A stretch of DNA of 64,000 bases from Hymenoscyphus infarciens (lineage: Eukaryota > Ascomycota > Leotiomycetes > Helotiales > Helotiaceae). The number at the start of each line of letters is the position of its first letter. The first letter of the stretch is position 1. The translations under genes and the position numbers were made by a program. Where the stretch lies: contig LLCB01000243.1 in assembly GCA_001414345.1 (NCBI GenBank), positions 27,971 through 91,970 on the forward strand, read 5' to 3'. This document shows positions 11,783 to 21,890 of the stretch, one piece after another. Under the pieces are notes generated by a model. The model did not search any database. It saw nothing but the letters and a program-made list of their open reading frames with translations, and was not told the origin of the DNA.

Positions 11783-12838
11783 CTAATCACTATCTAAAAC
11801 TACAACTTCCGCCTCTGCCTCTCCAATACTCTCAACGCTCAACACATCTCCAGCATTGACCCCTGAGACAAAGGCTCCATCGCCCTCGGAGAGAACAGCC
11901 GTCTCTCTTCCATCGATCCTGATTTTCATCGCCCCATTCTTTGTCATAGGAAGGTGGATGTAAACATTTCTTCCCTCGGTCTTTTGCACAGCGTTCGCGC
12001 CTACTGTCCACTTGAAGCGTTTGTCCACTCCAATGATTCCTGCTGCCATAACCATATCTGCGTGTATTGGGATTGTGTCGGGAAGCGTGGCTTCGGCAAC
12101 CTTCTCCTCTTCGAATGTTGCGGTTGGTCCTGCCTTCAAGGGCGAAAGGATAGGAAGGAAGGCTTCGCGTTTTGCCTCCTCGGAGAATGTGCGTGTGTGG
12201 TATCGTGGGGTAAGACCTCTCTTCCATGGCAGAGCCCAGATTTGCAGGAAATGGACCTGCTCATCCGACTCATTCTGTTCCGAATGCGCGATTCCCGTTC
12301 CGCCAGTTGTGAACTGGACGTCTCCCCTGTGCATCTTGAAGAAATCATCGCCTTGTTTTCCTTCTGTCCCTTTCTTGATCATGCTATCCCGATGTGTCAA
12401 TTCTCCGCTTAAGATGTAGGAGAAGATCTCTGCATCGCGATGAGGGTGGGTGGGAAATCCATTCTGCGCATCGACTCGGTCTTCGTTGAGGACTCGTAGA
12501 CTACCGAAGTTCTGATACTTGGGATCGTAGTAATTTGCGAAAGAGAAGGTGTGGTAGGTGTTGAGCCATCCGTGATCTGCGTGTCCGCGATCGTTGGAAC
12601 GGCGGGGTACGATCTTTGCGTGGGTGAGGGCTTTGGACATTGTTGCTTTGATGGCCTGTGTTGCAGTTGTCATGGATGTTTGTTGGGTAATTGTTGGTGT
12701 TGTTATCTTCTCGATTGAGGAGGGAGTTGAAGCTGTTTGGAAGTTTTTGAGAGTGGTAAGTAGCTCTTGGAGTGGGGTACTGAAGTAGACTGAAATTGAG
12801 ATGAGAAAAATGGAGGAGAGGGCTATGAAGAACTTCAT
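11783..12838 (-). CDS. Pirin family bicupin protein with N-terminal membrane segment
   Basis: Single-exon gene of 351 residues. The bicupin pirin domain spans about residues 67-345. The four metal ligands known in pirins can be placed: H131 and H133 in PTHPHRDAEIFSY, and H185 and E187 in GGTGIAHSEQN; GDVQFTTGG is the family's second conserved block. Pirins act as iron-containing redox-sensing cofactors or quercetinase-like dioxygenases; which applies cannot be decided. Residues 4-20 are hydrophobic (FFIALSSIFLISISVYF), so the full-length product may be secreted or membrane-anchored, which is unusual because pirins are normally cytoplasmic or nuclear. A second ATG at residue 67 (MSKALTHAKIVPRRSNDRG) would give the classical pirin without this segment, so two starts may give two locations (inference). 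No damage seen. Confidence 0.92.
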   Translation of the reverse strand: MKFFIALSSIFLISISVYFSTPLQELLTTLKNFQTASTPSSIEKITTPTITQQTSMTTATQAIKATMSKALTHAKIVPRRSNDRGHADHGWLNTYHTFSFANYYDPKYQNFGSLRVLNEDRVDAQNGFPTHPHRDAEIFSYILSGELTHRDSMIKKGTEGKQGDDFFKMHRGDVQFTTGGTGIAHSEQNESDEQVHFLQIWALPWKRGLTPRYHTRTFSEEAKREAFLPILSPLKAGPTATFEEEKVAEATLPDTIPIHADMVMAAGIIGVDKRFKWTVGANAVQKTEGRNVYIHLPMTKNGAMKIRIDGRETAVLSEGDGAFVSGVNAGDVLSVESIGEAEAEVVVLDSD

Positions 12839-13060
12839 ATATAGATCTTGGGATGGAGGACGAGAAGATGCTAGATTGTTGGAGAAATGGGTGGCATGAA
12901 GATTGAAAAGTCTTACCTACTGCTTTGTGGGAGATACTTGAACCTTTGATGTTGATGGTCGAGGCTTGTGTTTAGGGCTGCTTGGTGATGATTATGCATC
13001 GTTGTCAGCAAACTATGTGGGTCTAGATGGTGAAACCTAGTCCTGAAGCAGCATTGAATC

Positions 13061-13097
13061 CACGTGACATACCTCCTATCTCTTGAAACTGACGTCA
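13061..13097. promoter_or_regulatory. E-box CACGTGA plus CRE palindrome TGACGTCA
   Basis: CACGTGA at 13061-13067 fits the Cbf1/bHLH core and TGACGTCA at 13090-13097 is a perfect CRE site for CREB/ATF-type bZIP factors. They lie 220-260 bp upstream of the pirin ATG, the expected promoter distance. Function is inferred from position only. Confidence 0.45.
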
Positions 13098-14763
13098 TTC
13101 TTGTTTATGTTTTCATTAAGCGACTTTTGAGGCTGACTTTAGCCTCATGCAATTTGCTGACCATGCATATAATCCAAATTGGGGAAGTGAACACATCAAT
13201 CAGTGTTTATGTGGAAGCTCTTCAGCATCAGAACAACTGTACTTGATCCTTCAAGATTACAGCATCACATCATTGATTCAAGCTCTCTTTTCGAATGCAG
13301 ACGGGGTTCCTCAAGCTCGCTTTTGTGACTTGGGTACTGCAGATGTTCTTTCCTTGGTGCTCTGCAATTAGAAAGGTTTCTAGAGTGGAAATCAGCAGAA
13401 AGTCAATATCCAAGGTCGGAACAGTTTTATTTTTGAACGACTTGAATAAAATCCGCCTCAAGGCTTCAGCTCATACTACCAGCTCGTTTGGGGTTGGCTT
13501 TTATCAAAACTCAAAATTCAACCTTGAAGGTTTATGTAGGCGGTGCGTATGGAGTGTCTCAGTCATTTTTCCAATTCTTTCCACAAACCAGTTGGTGTTT
13601 TGAGTTAGTGACACATAATAAAAATGTTAAATACTACATCAATTTATAACTTGCCGCGTTTGTTGTCGAAAATGGTCTTATCCTCGATTGGTAAAAGTCG
13701 TAGAACACCCAACTACTCACCAAGACCAAGAGCCCCCACCCAGTTGCCAAGTAATCAAGCTCAACTGTACAACTCTTAAATAGACTGGCAGGAAGGTCCC
13801 ATCGTAATCTGTGTCCTCCGTAAGGATCCGAACGTGTTTTCAACATAGTATTCTCTAGTCTTGTGTTTTCCTCAACCCATGAGTAGGTAATGCTATTTAT
13901 AAGACCTGGTGCTATCGTTTCTAAAAGCTAGATAAAGTTATCGTCAGTATTATAGAAAACGTTGCTTATCTAATATGGTCTTCTCAGTACTCAAATATTT
14001 TTACACTTCACAAACCTCCAGACCTTGTAAGGCTGTTAATATCAAAAAAAGTAGAGAATCCCTAGCTAGTCTCTGGGCCTACATAACTAATTCGCGGCCG
14101 CGAGAGAAATTGAAAGAAGAGTGGAGAATTGGGTATAAAATGGTTGTGTGACCTCAAATTGTTCCTCGTGGAAGATGTTGTGTTTATGGAAACCCAGTTG
14201 TATTGTGTCGTCGCTGGACGTTTTGCAAAATACGAATGTATCGCTGGAATCTATGTGCTCCAAGTTTCATGCCAGCTGTACTATTCAACTGTTAGACTAG
14301 CAGGCCAACCAGATCAATTTTTGAGCTTAGCTACAGTAATACCGTCCTGGCTTCAATTTTTCAAATTCAATCTTCAGGATAGGTTCCTGTCATGGCTTGC
14401 TATGAGTGATCGGAAGTCTAGAGTGAAAGCTTTACTGTCGAAAACCAACTCACTCTCGAATAGTCATCTTCTCCACTGGCTCTCAATCTCTCAGTACTTT
14501 ACACTGGTTGTCGGAATTTGATATAGAACAGAAGTTTGGTTTAGGAGTATAAATTGCCAAATTGCCATGGGTAATCTACTACCAGTTGCAGTTGGTGCTT
14601 ATTGCCAAGCTATTGATAGGTAGCCTGCGAATAGACACTTTTTACTTTTCAGGTCAATTTACCCTACTTATAAGACTACTTTCTAGTATTAAAGATATAG
14701 ACTTGATATAGACTTCAAAGGTGAGATCACTACAGTGTCCGGGATGACTGAACTAGGGGTAAT

Positions 14764-14858
14764 GTGGGGTCTTCAAACCAGGGGACTCCCGCCTAAATTA
14801 GCGAGGCGGGGCAAAACCCCCCCTGAAATTGCTTTCGAGTTTCGCTTCTGTTCCCCGC
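14764..14858. promoter_or_regulatory. Cluster of three CreA-type (SYGGRG) sites
   Basis: GTGGGG at 14764-14769, GCGGGG at 14806-14811 and CCCCGC (reverse GCGGGG) at 14853-14858 all fit the CreA carbon-catabolite repressor consensus SYGGRG. They lie 157-251 bp upstream of the GH28 ATG. Pectinase genes are commonly CreA-repressed in ascomycetes, so glucose repression is a reasonable inference. Confidence 0.5.
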
Positions 14859-15014
14859 ATTTTAGACTTCTATCGCCTTTTGACATTCATCGATCCGGTT
14901 GAGCCTAATAATAATTATCAGTAGGCTCTCATGTATTTAGATCATTTAAAATAAAAGCGTCCTTTGAATTTCATATCCCTTTCATTTCTAACCATTTGAA
15001 CCACGCATGTCATC

Positions 15015-16539
15015 ATGTTAACCACGATTCTTCTATCACTTCTGCTGCTGGTTACCGCGCCGGCATTTGCAACCGTAACCCAAATCGGCTCAGCGTGCAC
15101 TGTCACTCCCCTAACGGGAACTGGTACTTTGGACGACACACCTCAAATCCTCGAAGCCTTCAAGAAGTGCGGAAAAGAGGGAAGCATTGAACTCACCGAA
15201 GGAACATTTCACATCGGGAAAGTCATAGATGTCCTTGACTTGCGTAATTGCGACATCTCGATTTATGGAACTTTGATCTGGAGTACAGATATCAATTATT
15301 GGCTAAAGAATAGTCTCTCTGTTACTTATGCTGGTCGCTCTACCGCTTGGAGGCTTGGTGGTAACAACATCACATTACGCGGATACGGGAAAGCTCTTTT
15401 TGTTGGAAATGGCCAGATGTGGTACGATCAGAACAAAAACCAGGGGAATCAGAATGGACGGCCGATTTCGCTTACTCTGTGGCATGCGACGAATATTCTA
15501 GTTGATGGGATCATCTGGAGTCAACCTCAGTTCTGGTATGCGGGAGGTTTCTGGAACTTCCTTCTTTCGGAGCTATTTGGCTAAGTTGGAGATAGGAATA
15601 CCTTCGTTGCTTACTCGAAAAATGTTACGATGACCAACCTTGCTATGAGCGCTATTTCAAACTCGCAATGGAAAACGGTCAATACGGATGGTGTCAACAC
15701 ATGGAACTCGGAGAACATCGTAATATCCAATTGGACTGTGACCGCTGGGGATGTGGGTTTTTGATCTCTTCTCTTCCTCCCAATTTTCGTCTCTGTTTAC
15801 TAATATAAAATGCTTTTATTCTCATAGGACTGTATCTCTGTTAAAGGCAATAGCAAAAATGTCCACATCAGCAACATCGTATGCCATGAATCCGGAGGCA
15901 TGTGCGTGGGTAGCATCGCAAACGGAGTAACCGAAACCGTGGAAAACGTCGTCTTCGAAAACGTTACCCTCACCCATAGCTCTAACGCTGCTGTGAGTAC
16001 CCAGTTTCTCTGAGTAAATGGCTATTTGGGTAAATCATAGAGCAAAGACATTCCCAATTCTTAAAATTTCTACAACAGTCCTTAAGACTCTTGCTCATTT
16101 TACTCCACAAACATTTCTGAAGAAGAATACTGACTCCGACATTCTGCAGTGGATCAAGACATATCCCACTGGCGGAGGTTACGTGAAAAACATTCTCTTC
16201 AAAGACATCAGTTTCACAGATGTCAATCAACCAATCTACATCACAGCCTGCATATATTCGAATACCAACTGTGACAGTTCAAGACTCCGGATTTCGAATA
16301 TACGATGGGAGAATATCAAGGGAACCTCGAGATACAATGTTGGGGCTGGAATTCATTGTAGTGCTGGAGCGCCGTGTCAGAATTTGACTTTTTCTGGGAT
16401 TGATATTACTCAGAAGAATGGTGGAGGTGCGGTGCAATATTTGTGTTCTAATATTGAGAACCAGAAGACGTCTGGTTTGGCCTGTACTGGAACCTGTCCC
16501 GCCGGATGGGTTCAGCAGCTGAGCGGGAATCATAATTGA
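15015..16539 (+). CDS. Secreted GH28 pectinase (exo-polygalacturonase type), four exons
   Basis: Secreted pectin-degrading glycoside hydrolase family 28 enzyme, 410 residues. Exons: 15015-15535, 15596-15752, 15828-15992, 16150-16539; all introns are GT-AG and frame-preserving (60, 75 and 157 bp). Residues 1-19 form a signal peptide (hydrophobic LLSLLLLVTAPAFA). The inverting catalytic set is intact: N203-T-D205-G in NTDGVNTW, D226-D227 in AGDDCISVKG (split exactly by intron 2), H246 in CHESGGMCVGS, and K284 in WIKTYP. SGG replacing the GHG of endo-enzymes, together with WHATNILVDGIIWSQPQFW, points to the exo-acting group (exopolygalacturonase or exo-rhamnogalacturonase); these two cannot be separated by eye. 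Cysteines near the end (CSAGAPC, CTGTC) suggest disulfides. CreA-type sites lie upstream. Confidence 0.93.
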
Positions 16540-17001
16540 ATTCGAGAGCTCCTTTATTGAGCCGGAACCTAGAGATTGTACAGAGAAGTGACTATTTCGT
16601 ATCAAGCCAGGTTGGAAAGGAACCCCGGTGAAGGTAAGAGTTCGCGTTGTAACAAGAATAACAAAAGATCGTCGAGTCTTCATGTAATTGTTTTCGAAAT
16701 CGACTCCTATAATTCAAGTAACTTGTAAAAATACCATGAAAGATGAGACACAAACGCCTTCTAGATTGCTATACATGGGTAGGTACTTTCAATCAACATG
16801 GCGATCAAGCTCGCTACCTTTTTTGGCCGGTTGTCCAAGTATCAGAGGGGTTTGGTACAGAAATAGCAACTGGAAGAGTGAGGGTGAGAGTACAGGCCCC
16901 TACCAGGTCAAATTTACAACACTTCAACACCTCAACACCTCAACGGAATCCATCTTCATGGTCCTTTGCGGGAATACACCTCGAGCAGAGACAATTTGAC
17001 C
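16540..17001. other. 3' flank of GH28
   Basis: No gene recognised. Probably the 3' UTR of the pectinase and upstream DNA of the decayed gene that follows. Confidence 0.5.
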
Positions 17002-17911
17002 ATGCCGCCCAAACGACGTCACGAAGAGAAACCCTTCACAACATGGTCCCAGCCATCTAAAAGGACCCAGCAGGAGAGAAGCCAAGGCCCCAATTCGTCC
17101 CAGATAGTTCACTGAATGAGGAACCAAAAGAGATGATTGCGCCGACATCCGCCGAGGTTAGGTTGTACAGACGAGTCTATGACCACTACAACCAATCCAA
17201 TCCGTCACACATTCTCCCACGACTCGAAGGAACGTGGAGATTCACAGCCGGCTTTTGCACGAATCTATCCAAATTGATATGCTGCCCCATTTTCCGCAAC
17301 TAGGTAATACTTTAACCCTTAATTTATGATTAGAAGAATAGGGATCCCCGAGACACTGCCTAACGTCATTCTAGTCGCGTTTCTATTTGAAGAACGCAAT
17401 TAAACTTGAGACATATTTTCGAAAGCTTCGCTATGGAATAGAGCCTTTGGATTCAGAACGCGGCGCGAAGAAAGACTTGGATAAGATGTCGAACACGGAA
17501 CAGATATCGGAACACAAGCGCAACTATACCGGGTTCAGCAACTAGATTAAAGATGCCATCAACAAGAAACAACTACCTCGGGGGCCACCAGCTGAGTTGT
17601 ACGCCAGGGCAGGGAATGCTGAGAATGTCACCCAAGGTGATTTGGTCGCATTGATGAATGCCTGGAATGCATTCGTGGGAAAGAACCCAGACTCCAAACT
17701 TCTGACAGTCGCCGAGTACTGTAAGCCCGCTGCTCTAGTGTGGCTGTCGAGGACCGTTCAGGAGGCGTACGAAGCAAAGCAAGATTATCTCTTAAGTTGT
17801 TATACGGAGGAGGAGGACGCGGGAGGAAATTGTGAGGCTCAGGAAAACAGGAATGATCAATTGGAAGAAGACGGAAGAGGAAGAGGATCGATAGAAGGTG
17901 GAGGTCGTTAG
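17002..17911 (+). pseudogene. Broken gene of unknown function
   Basis: Coding-like sequence continues through several interrupted frames. It starts MPPKRRHEEKPFTTWSQPSK at 17002 and closes at a TGA (17113-17115). A second frame overlapping that point reads SSLNEEPKEMIAPTSAEVRL and further sequence to a TAG at 17301-17303. An intron-like gap (GTAATA at 17304 to about 17374) follows, then SRFYLKNAIKLETYFRKLRY, another TAG inside FSN-stop-IKDAINKK, and a final part (YARAGNAENVTQGDLVALMN) ending at 17911 in an acidic tail. The inner TAG could derive from TGG (Trp). The family is not recognised. Charged, non-membrane, no signal peptide. A wrongly read intron could explain one break but not all. 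Confidence 0.45.
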
Positions 17912-18140
17912 TCTTAAAATAAGCACATGTCTAATGCAGGTCATAACGGAAGGGACGGACCCGGGACGGGGGGAAAGGGGGAAGCGGGGAATATTTTCTA
18001 GGCACACGAGGAATACAATGAATTGAAACACCACGACTCTTTTTTCACTTTATATACTCGGAATTATCATATACAGCTGCAGTTTTGCTCAAATCGATCC
18101 AATAAATATCTCTGCCCCTATAAGTTTCCTTTTGGAAACC

Positions 18141-19838
18141 ATGGAGATCGCCATCGCCGGAGCAGGTATCACGGGACTCTCAGCGGCGATTTCGTTGCGA
18201 CGAAGTGGGCATAAAGTTACTTTATATGAGAGATCCTCTCTCAATAACGAGATAGGAGCAGCTATCAACGTTCCTCCAAATGTTTCTCGGTTTTTGGTTC
18301 CCTGGGGATTGGATCCTGTTCGGTCACGTTTCGTGACATCTAAAGGTTTTTTCTTCAGGTCACCGACGACGTTGGAGGAACTATCAACTACCCTTTTTGA
18401 TAAGAATGTTGAGAATTTTGGAGCGGAGCTTTATTATGCTCACAGAGTCGATCTCCACGAGGCTCTCAAGGAACTTGCCACGACTAAAGATGGACCTGGA
18501 ATGCCTGCCACCATTCGTGTGAAATCGGCTGTTGTCATTTATGTAAGCACAGTATCAGTCTATCAGGGTCGCGGACTTTACTAAACCATACTTCAGGATC
18601 CGGAAACTCCATCTATGACACTCGCTGACGGAACAGTGATTTCTCCGGATCTTGTTATTGCTGCTGACGGAATCCATTCCATTGGTGTTAATTCTATCTT
18701 GGGCAAGACCAATGCTCCACAGCCGGCACAGCAATCGAATTGTTGTTACAGATTCTTACTTTCAAAGCAAGAATTGGAAGCGGATCCGGAAACAGCTTTC
18801 TTTACACAAGGACTACCAGCACTTGGTCTCGGTATATATGCCGATATTCCAGGACATAGAAGATTTGTTACTTATCCTTGTCGCAAGTAAGTGTAAACCA
18901 TCACCTGCTTATTTTTGTCTGTGATGAAGATTACGTGGGCCTTTTGGGATACATCCACCCTCTTCGATCCAGTCTCTTTTGTTTTGTAACTCATTTCTCG
19001 ACTAACATATGCTATCAGCCATGAAGTTTATAACATGGCCCTCATCTGCAACAATGAACACATCAAAAACTCAAAAGAAGGTAGCCAAGCCTTTGCCTTT
19101 TATTTCTTATATGCTAACTTCTAGATCCAAAGACTGGCAGGCCTCCGTCCCAAAAGGTGAGCTTCTGGAGAGGTTGGCTGGTTACCACCCGAGTATCCTT
19201 GCAGTAGCAAAGTAAGTTTTGGCGGAATTTCTATATCCTTTTGTCACCACCCTATCTCACATCTCCTTCATTGGTTCACCACAACTGACAGTCTCCAAAG
19301 CAAAGCAGAAGAATTAGGACGCTGGCCACTTCTTTACAGGCCCCCAATTCCCACCTGGATCAAAGGAAATATGGCACTCGCAGGAGATGCAGCCCATCCG
19401 ATGCTTCCACGTAAATGAACCACCCGTTTTCTCGTTCTCACTGACTTTCCCAGATCAGGGCCAAGGTGGTGCACAGGGTCTGGAAGACGGGCTGGTTCTT
19501 GGACTCGTGCTTCACGGTTGCACCTCCAAGACAGAAATCCCTAAACGACTAGCTCTTTACGAAAAGATCAGAAGAAATCGAGCTGCGAGTATTCAATTAA
19601 TGAGTAATTTTGGCTTGGACGAGGGGGTAAAAATGGAGTTGGAAGAGTTTATGGATGATGGAGAAAAGGTTCCCAGTACGTAATTTGATGTTTTGATGAT
19701 TTGATGAGTGTTCTGACGACGATAGGTACGATGGGAGAGGTGTTTCAGATGACCTACGGTGCCGACACGGTCAAGAAAACGAAAGAAACCATGAATGAGT
19801 TTCAGCCTGGCTGGGATTTACCAAAAGGGTTTTTTTGA
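18141..19838 (+). CDS. FAD-dependent monooxygenase, salicylate-hydroxylase-like, seven exons
   Basis: Flavoprotein hydroxylase of the class A (PHBH-fold) group, using NAD(P)H and oxygen to hydroxylate an aromatic or similar ring; substrate unknown. Exons: 18141-18542, 18597-18886, 19019-19080, 19133-19211, 19292-19410, 19454-19675, 19726-19838; all six introns are GT-AG and keep the frame, giving 428 residues. The Rossmann motif GAGITG sits at residues 7-12, a glutamate for the ribose follows in YERS, the DG motif is in AADGIHS, and the FAD-binding GD motif is LAGDAAHPMLPHQGQGGAQG, itself split by intron 5. The start is the ATG at 18141, directly before the beta strand EIAIAGAG. No signal peptide, so probably cytosolic. 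No neighbouring biosynthetic backbone gene shows its pathway; detoxification or use of phenolics is plausible next to a pectinase (inference). Confidence 0.92.
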
Positions 19839-20150
19839 ATGGCCGTAGAATGCGGAAGTTAGACTTGACCATTAATTTTTGAGACCTCCGTTTGGAGTCA
19901 TGTATCTACCCGCACACCGCTTTCGATGGGGAACCTCGTGGAAGGCTCCGAGTAATGTCATTGAGTATTTCACCATCTCCCGGTCCCAGAAATATTCTTC
20001 TCTCAAACCTATTCACCCTTTTTATGCATCGTTAACACCAGCGCCTTCTAGGGTAGCTGTAGAGTGACCCACAAAAATATAAAAGTACTTGCTTGCTTCA
20101 CGAAATCCATCCTGAACCGGTCACAAAACAGCACGGCTGTTACCGCCATC
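19839..20150. other. Promoter region of the unknown gene at 20151
   Basis: Short intergenic stretch containing the monooxygenase 3' end and the next promoter; nothing distinctive seen. Confidence 0.5.
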
Positions 20151-21557
20151 ATGGTCTCCTCACCATCACAACAACCGGCATCAAATTCAGGAGTTAGTTT
20201 TGATGATATATCGAAAATGTCTTATGAATCAAAACAACCCCAGATCTTCGAAATCCTATTGCAGAAGCCAAGACACAGGAGAATGCGGCAAGAGCTGGCA
20301 AATGGCGAACGAATGACTGATCACCATGTTACTTTGGATTTTCTTCGGAAAGTATGGGAACATGCTTTGCTTTCGGCTCACGATGCAAACAAGGGAGCCG
20401 AACAAGGAAGAGAGAAGGAATATTATTTGCATAGAGCAGATTTGATGCTGTGGACGAGCTACTGTAAGTGTTTAAGATATTCAACGTGTACCGATATTGT
20501 CGAAGGTAGAATTCATTTTGGGCTCTTTCTAACTGCTAACTTCGGCGTAGTTGGTCCTGAGAAGGATGGTCTCGAGTTTCCGTGGGAGTATCACGATCCT
20601 CGAGACTCACCCAGACTGCCGCCTGAGACCCAAGAAGAAATGATAAATAGAGCTCGGGAGGAAAGTCTGAAGCAGCAGGAACAAGAGGAAAGTGAGGGAA
20701 AGAACTCGAAAGAAGAAGCTCGCTTGCGGCAGCAACGGGAAGCCAGAGAACGACTGGCACGGGAAAAGGAGGAGGCAAATAAGCTAAAACTTGAAATGGA
20801 TCACCCTACACGAAAGCACTCCGACAACCAAAAAACTGTTATACGCAAGGATCCACAGCGCCCCCCCTATCGCGCGCAACCAGACATTGGAGTCCTGGTG
20901 GGAGCTGGAGCAGAACTTCCAGATGCGAGGGTCTTCAATGCTTTTGAATACGTGAGCGTCCGCAGCAAATATGCGTACCCTCACAGATGGACCGCTACAA
21001 CTACTGTAGAGTTTGGATTGATTTATTTGCCGGAAAATTGGGTGTTCATTTACGACCATCCTCGTCCATGGGCGGCCTTTATTGGACCTAATGGACATTA
21101 TGCGTCTCAGCTCAACCAAAACTTTTGCGATGTCGTCCAAATTTGTGGACAACAACTGGATGAGGAATCACGACTCCCAATACCAAAGGGAGATCGATGT
21201 GCAATCCATGGCCTTTGGGTGCAGCCAGTGAGAAAGCAGGATATGGATGACCCACAAATCAAGGCCGCATGTAAAGAACTCGCGGAAAAATTTATTCGTT
21301 CTTGGGTGACATACAAAGATGCCGCTAGCAGAAATGAATCTATCATTCACTATTGGGGCACGTGGGTACGAGGCTTAGGACGAAAACCACTCATCGTCCA
21401 ACTTCTCGAAGATCGCGAAAACAATGACCGGCTAAGCAATCCTCCTCACGGAAGAAGACGAGTGTCCGTAAAGTCTGAAGATAGATCGTCAGCATTCAAA
21501 AGAGAACGAGATTTTAACAATTCTAGAGAGAGGTCGCCACCATACAAAAGAAGATAG
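20151..21557 (+). CDS. Unknown protein with charged coiled-coil middle and basic tail
   Basis: Exons 20151-20463 and 20551-21557 give 439 residues. The 87-bp intron (GTAAGT to CGTAG, branch GCTAAC) is a multiple of three and stays open if unspliced, but splicing gives the smoother joint WTSYFGPEKDGLEFPWEY. The N-terminal third (SKMSYESKQPQIFEILLQ) is mostly helical. The middle is a highly charged Glu/Gln/Arg stretch (QEEMINRAREESLKQQEQEE onwards) likely to form a coiled coil. The C-terminal half has many aromatic residues (VEFGLIYLPENWVFIYDHPR). The end is Arg/Ser-rich (FKRERDFNNSRERSPPYKRR), like a nuclear localisation or RNA-binding tail. The family is not recognised; a nuclear role is a guess. 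The start at 20151 follows no other in-frame ATG. Confidence 0.7.
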   Translation: MVSSPSQQPASNSGVSFDDISKMSYESKQPQIFEILLQKPRHRRMRQELANGERMTDHHVTLDFLRKVWEHALLSAHDANKGAEQGREKEYYLHRADLMLWTSYCKCLRYSTCTDIVEGRIHFGLFLTANFGVVGPEKDGLEFPWEYHDPRDSPRLPPETQEEMINRAREESLKQQEQEESEGKNSKEEARLRQQREARERLAREKEEANKLKLEMDHPTRKHSDNQKTVIRKDPQRPPYRAQPDIGVLVGAGAELPDARVFNAFEYVSVRSKYAYPHRWTATTTVEFGLIYLPENWVFIYDHPRPWAAFIGPNGHYASQLNQNFCDVVQICGQQLDEESRLPIPKGDRCAIHGLWVQPVRKQDMDDPQIKAACKELAEKFIRSWVTYKDAASRNESIIHYWGTWVRGLGRKPLIVQLLEDRENNDRLSNPPHGRRRVSVKSEDRSSAFKRERDFNNSRERSPPYKRR

Positions 21558-21890
21558 GAATACTATCAGAGATCTCCAAGGAAGGATGCCACAGGCGAGA
21601 ATCTTTGAGCAAAACATAACAATACTCGATTTACCTCCCCTAAAGTCACACACGGAACTAATTCTTTTAACTAAGGACATGAGTCCAGATGAATACAAGG
21701 GACTAGGATAGCACTGAATACAGCCTTTCACATATAGGCAACACTTCTTAGTATTCCATAGCATGAATGCTACTGGCATCTTCCCTTAATTTGTAACTCC
21801 TTCCCAGGCATAGAGCTGTTTAGAGAAATAGACCAATAGCAGCCAGAAGAAGGCGACCCCATCCAGGTAGAACGTCAAGACCAATTCTAG
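21558..21890. other. Convergent 3' intergenic region
   Basis: Spacer between a plus-strand and a minus-strand gene; both 3' ends meet here. Nothing else seen. Confidence 0.5.

Larger units (their letters stand above)
12839..15014. other. Intergenic region between pirin and GH28
   Basis: Divergent promoter region of about 2.2 kb. Several short open frames (for example 13295-13603, 14129-14521 and 13634-13846) show no recognisable family. The left end carries bZIP/E-box sites and the right end CreA-type sites. Confidence 0.6.

Noticed and set aside
13634..13846. Hydrophobic minus-strand frame between pirin and GH28
   Set aside because: Looks membrane-like but is short, has no flanking exons that fit, and lies in an intergenic region.
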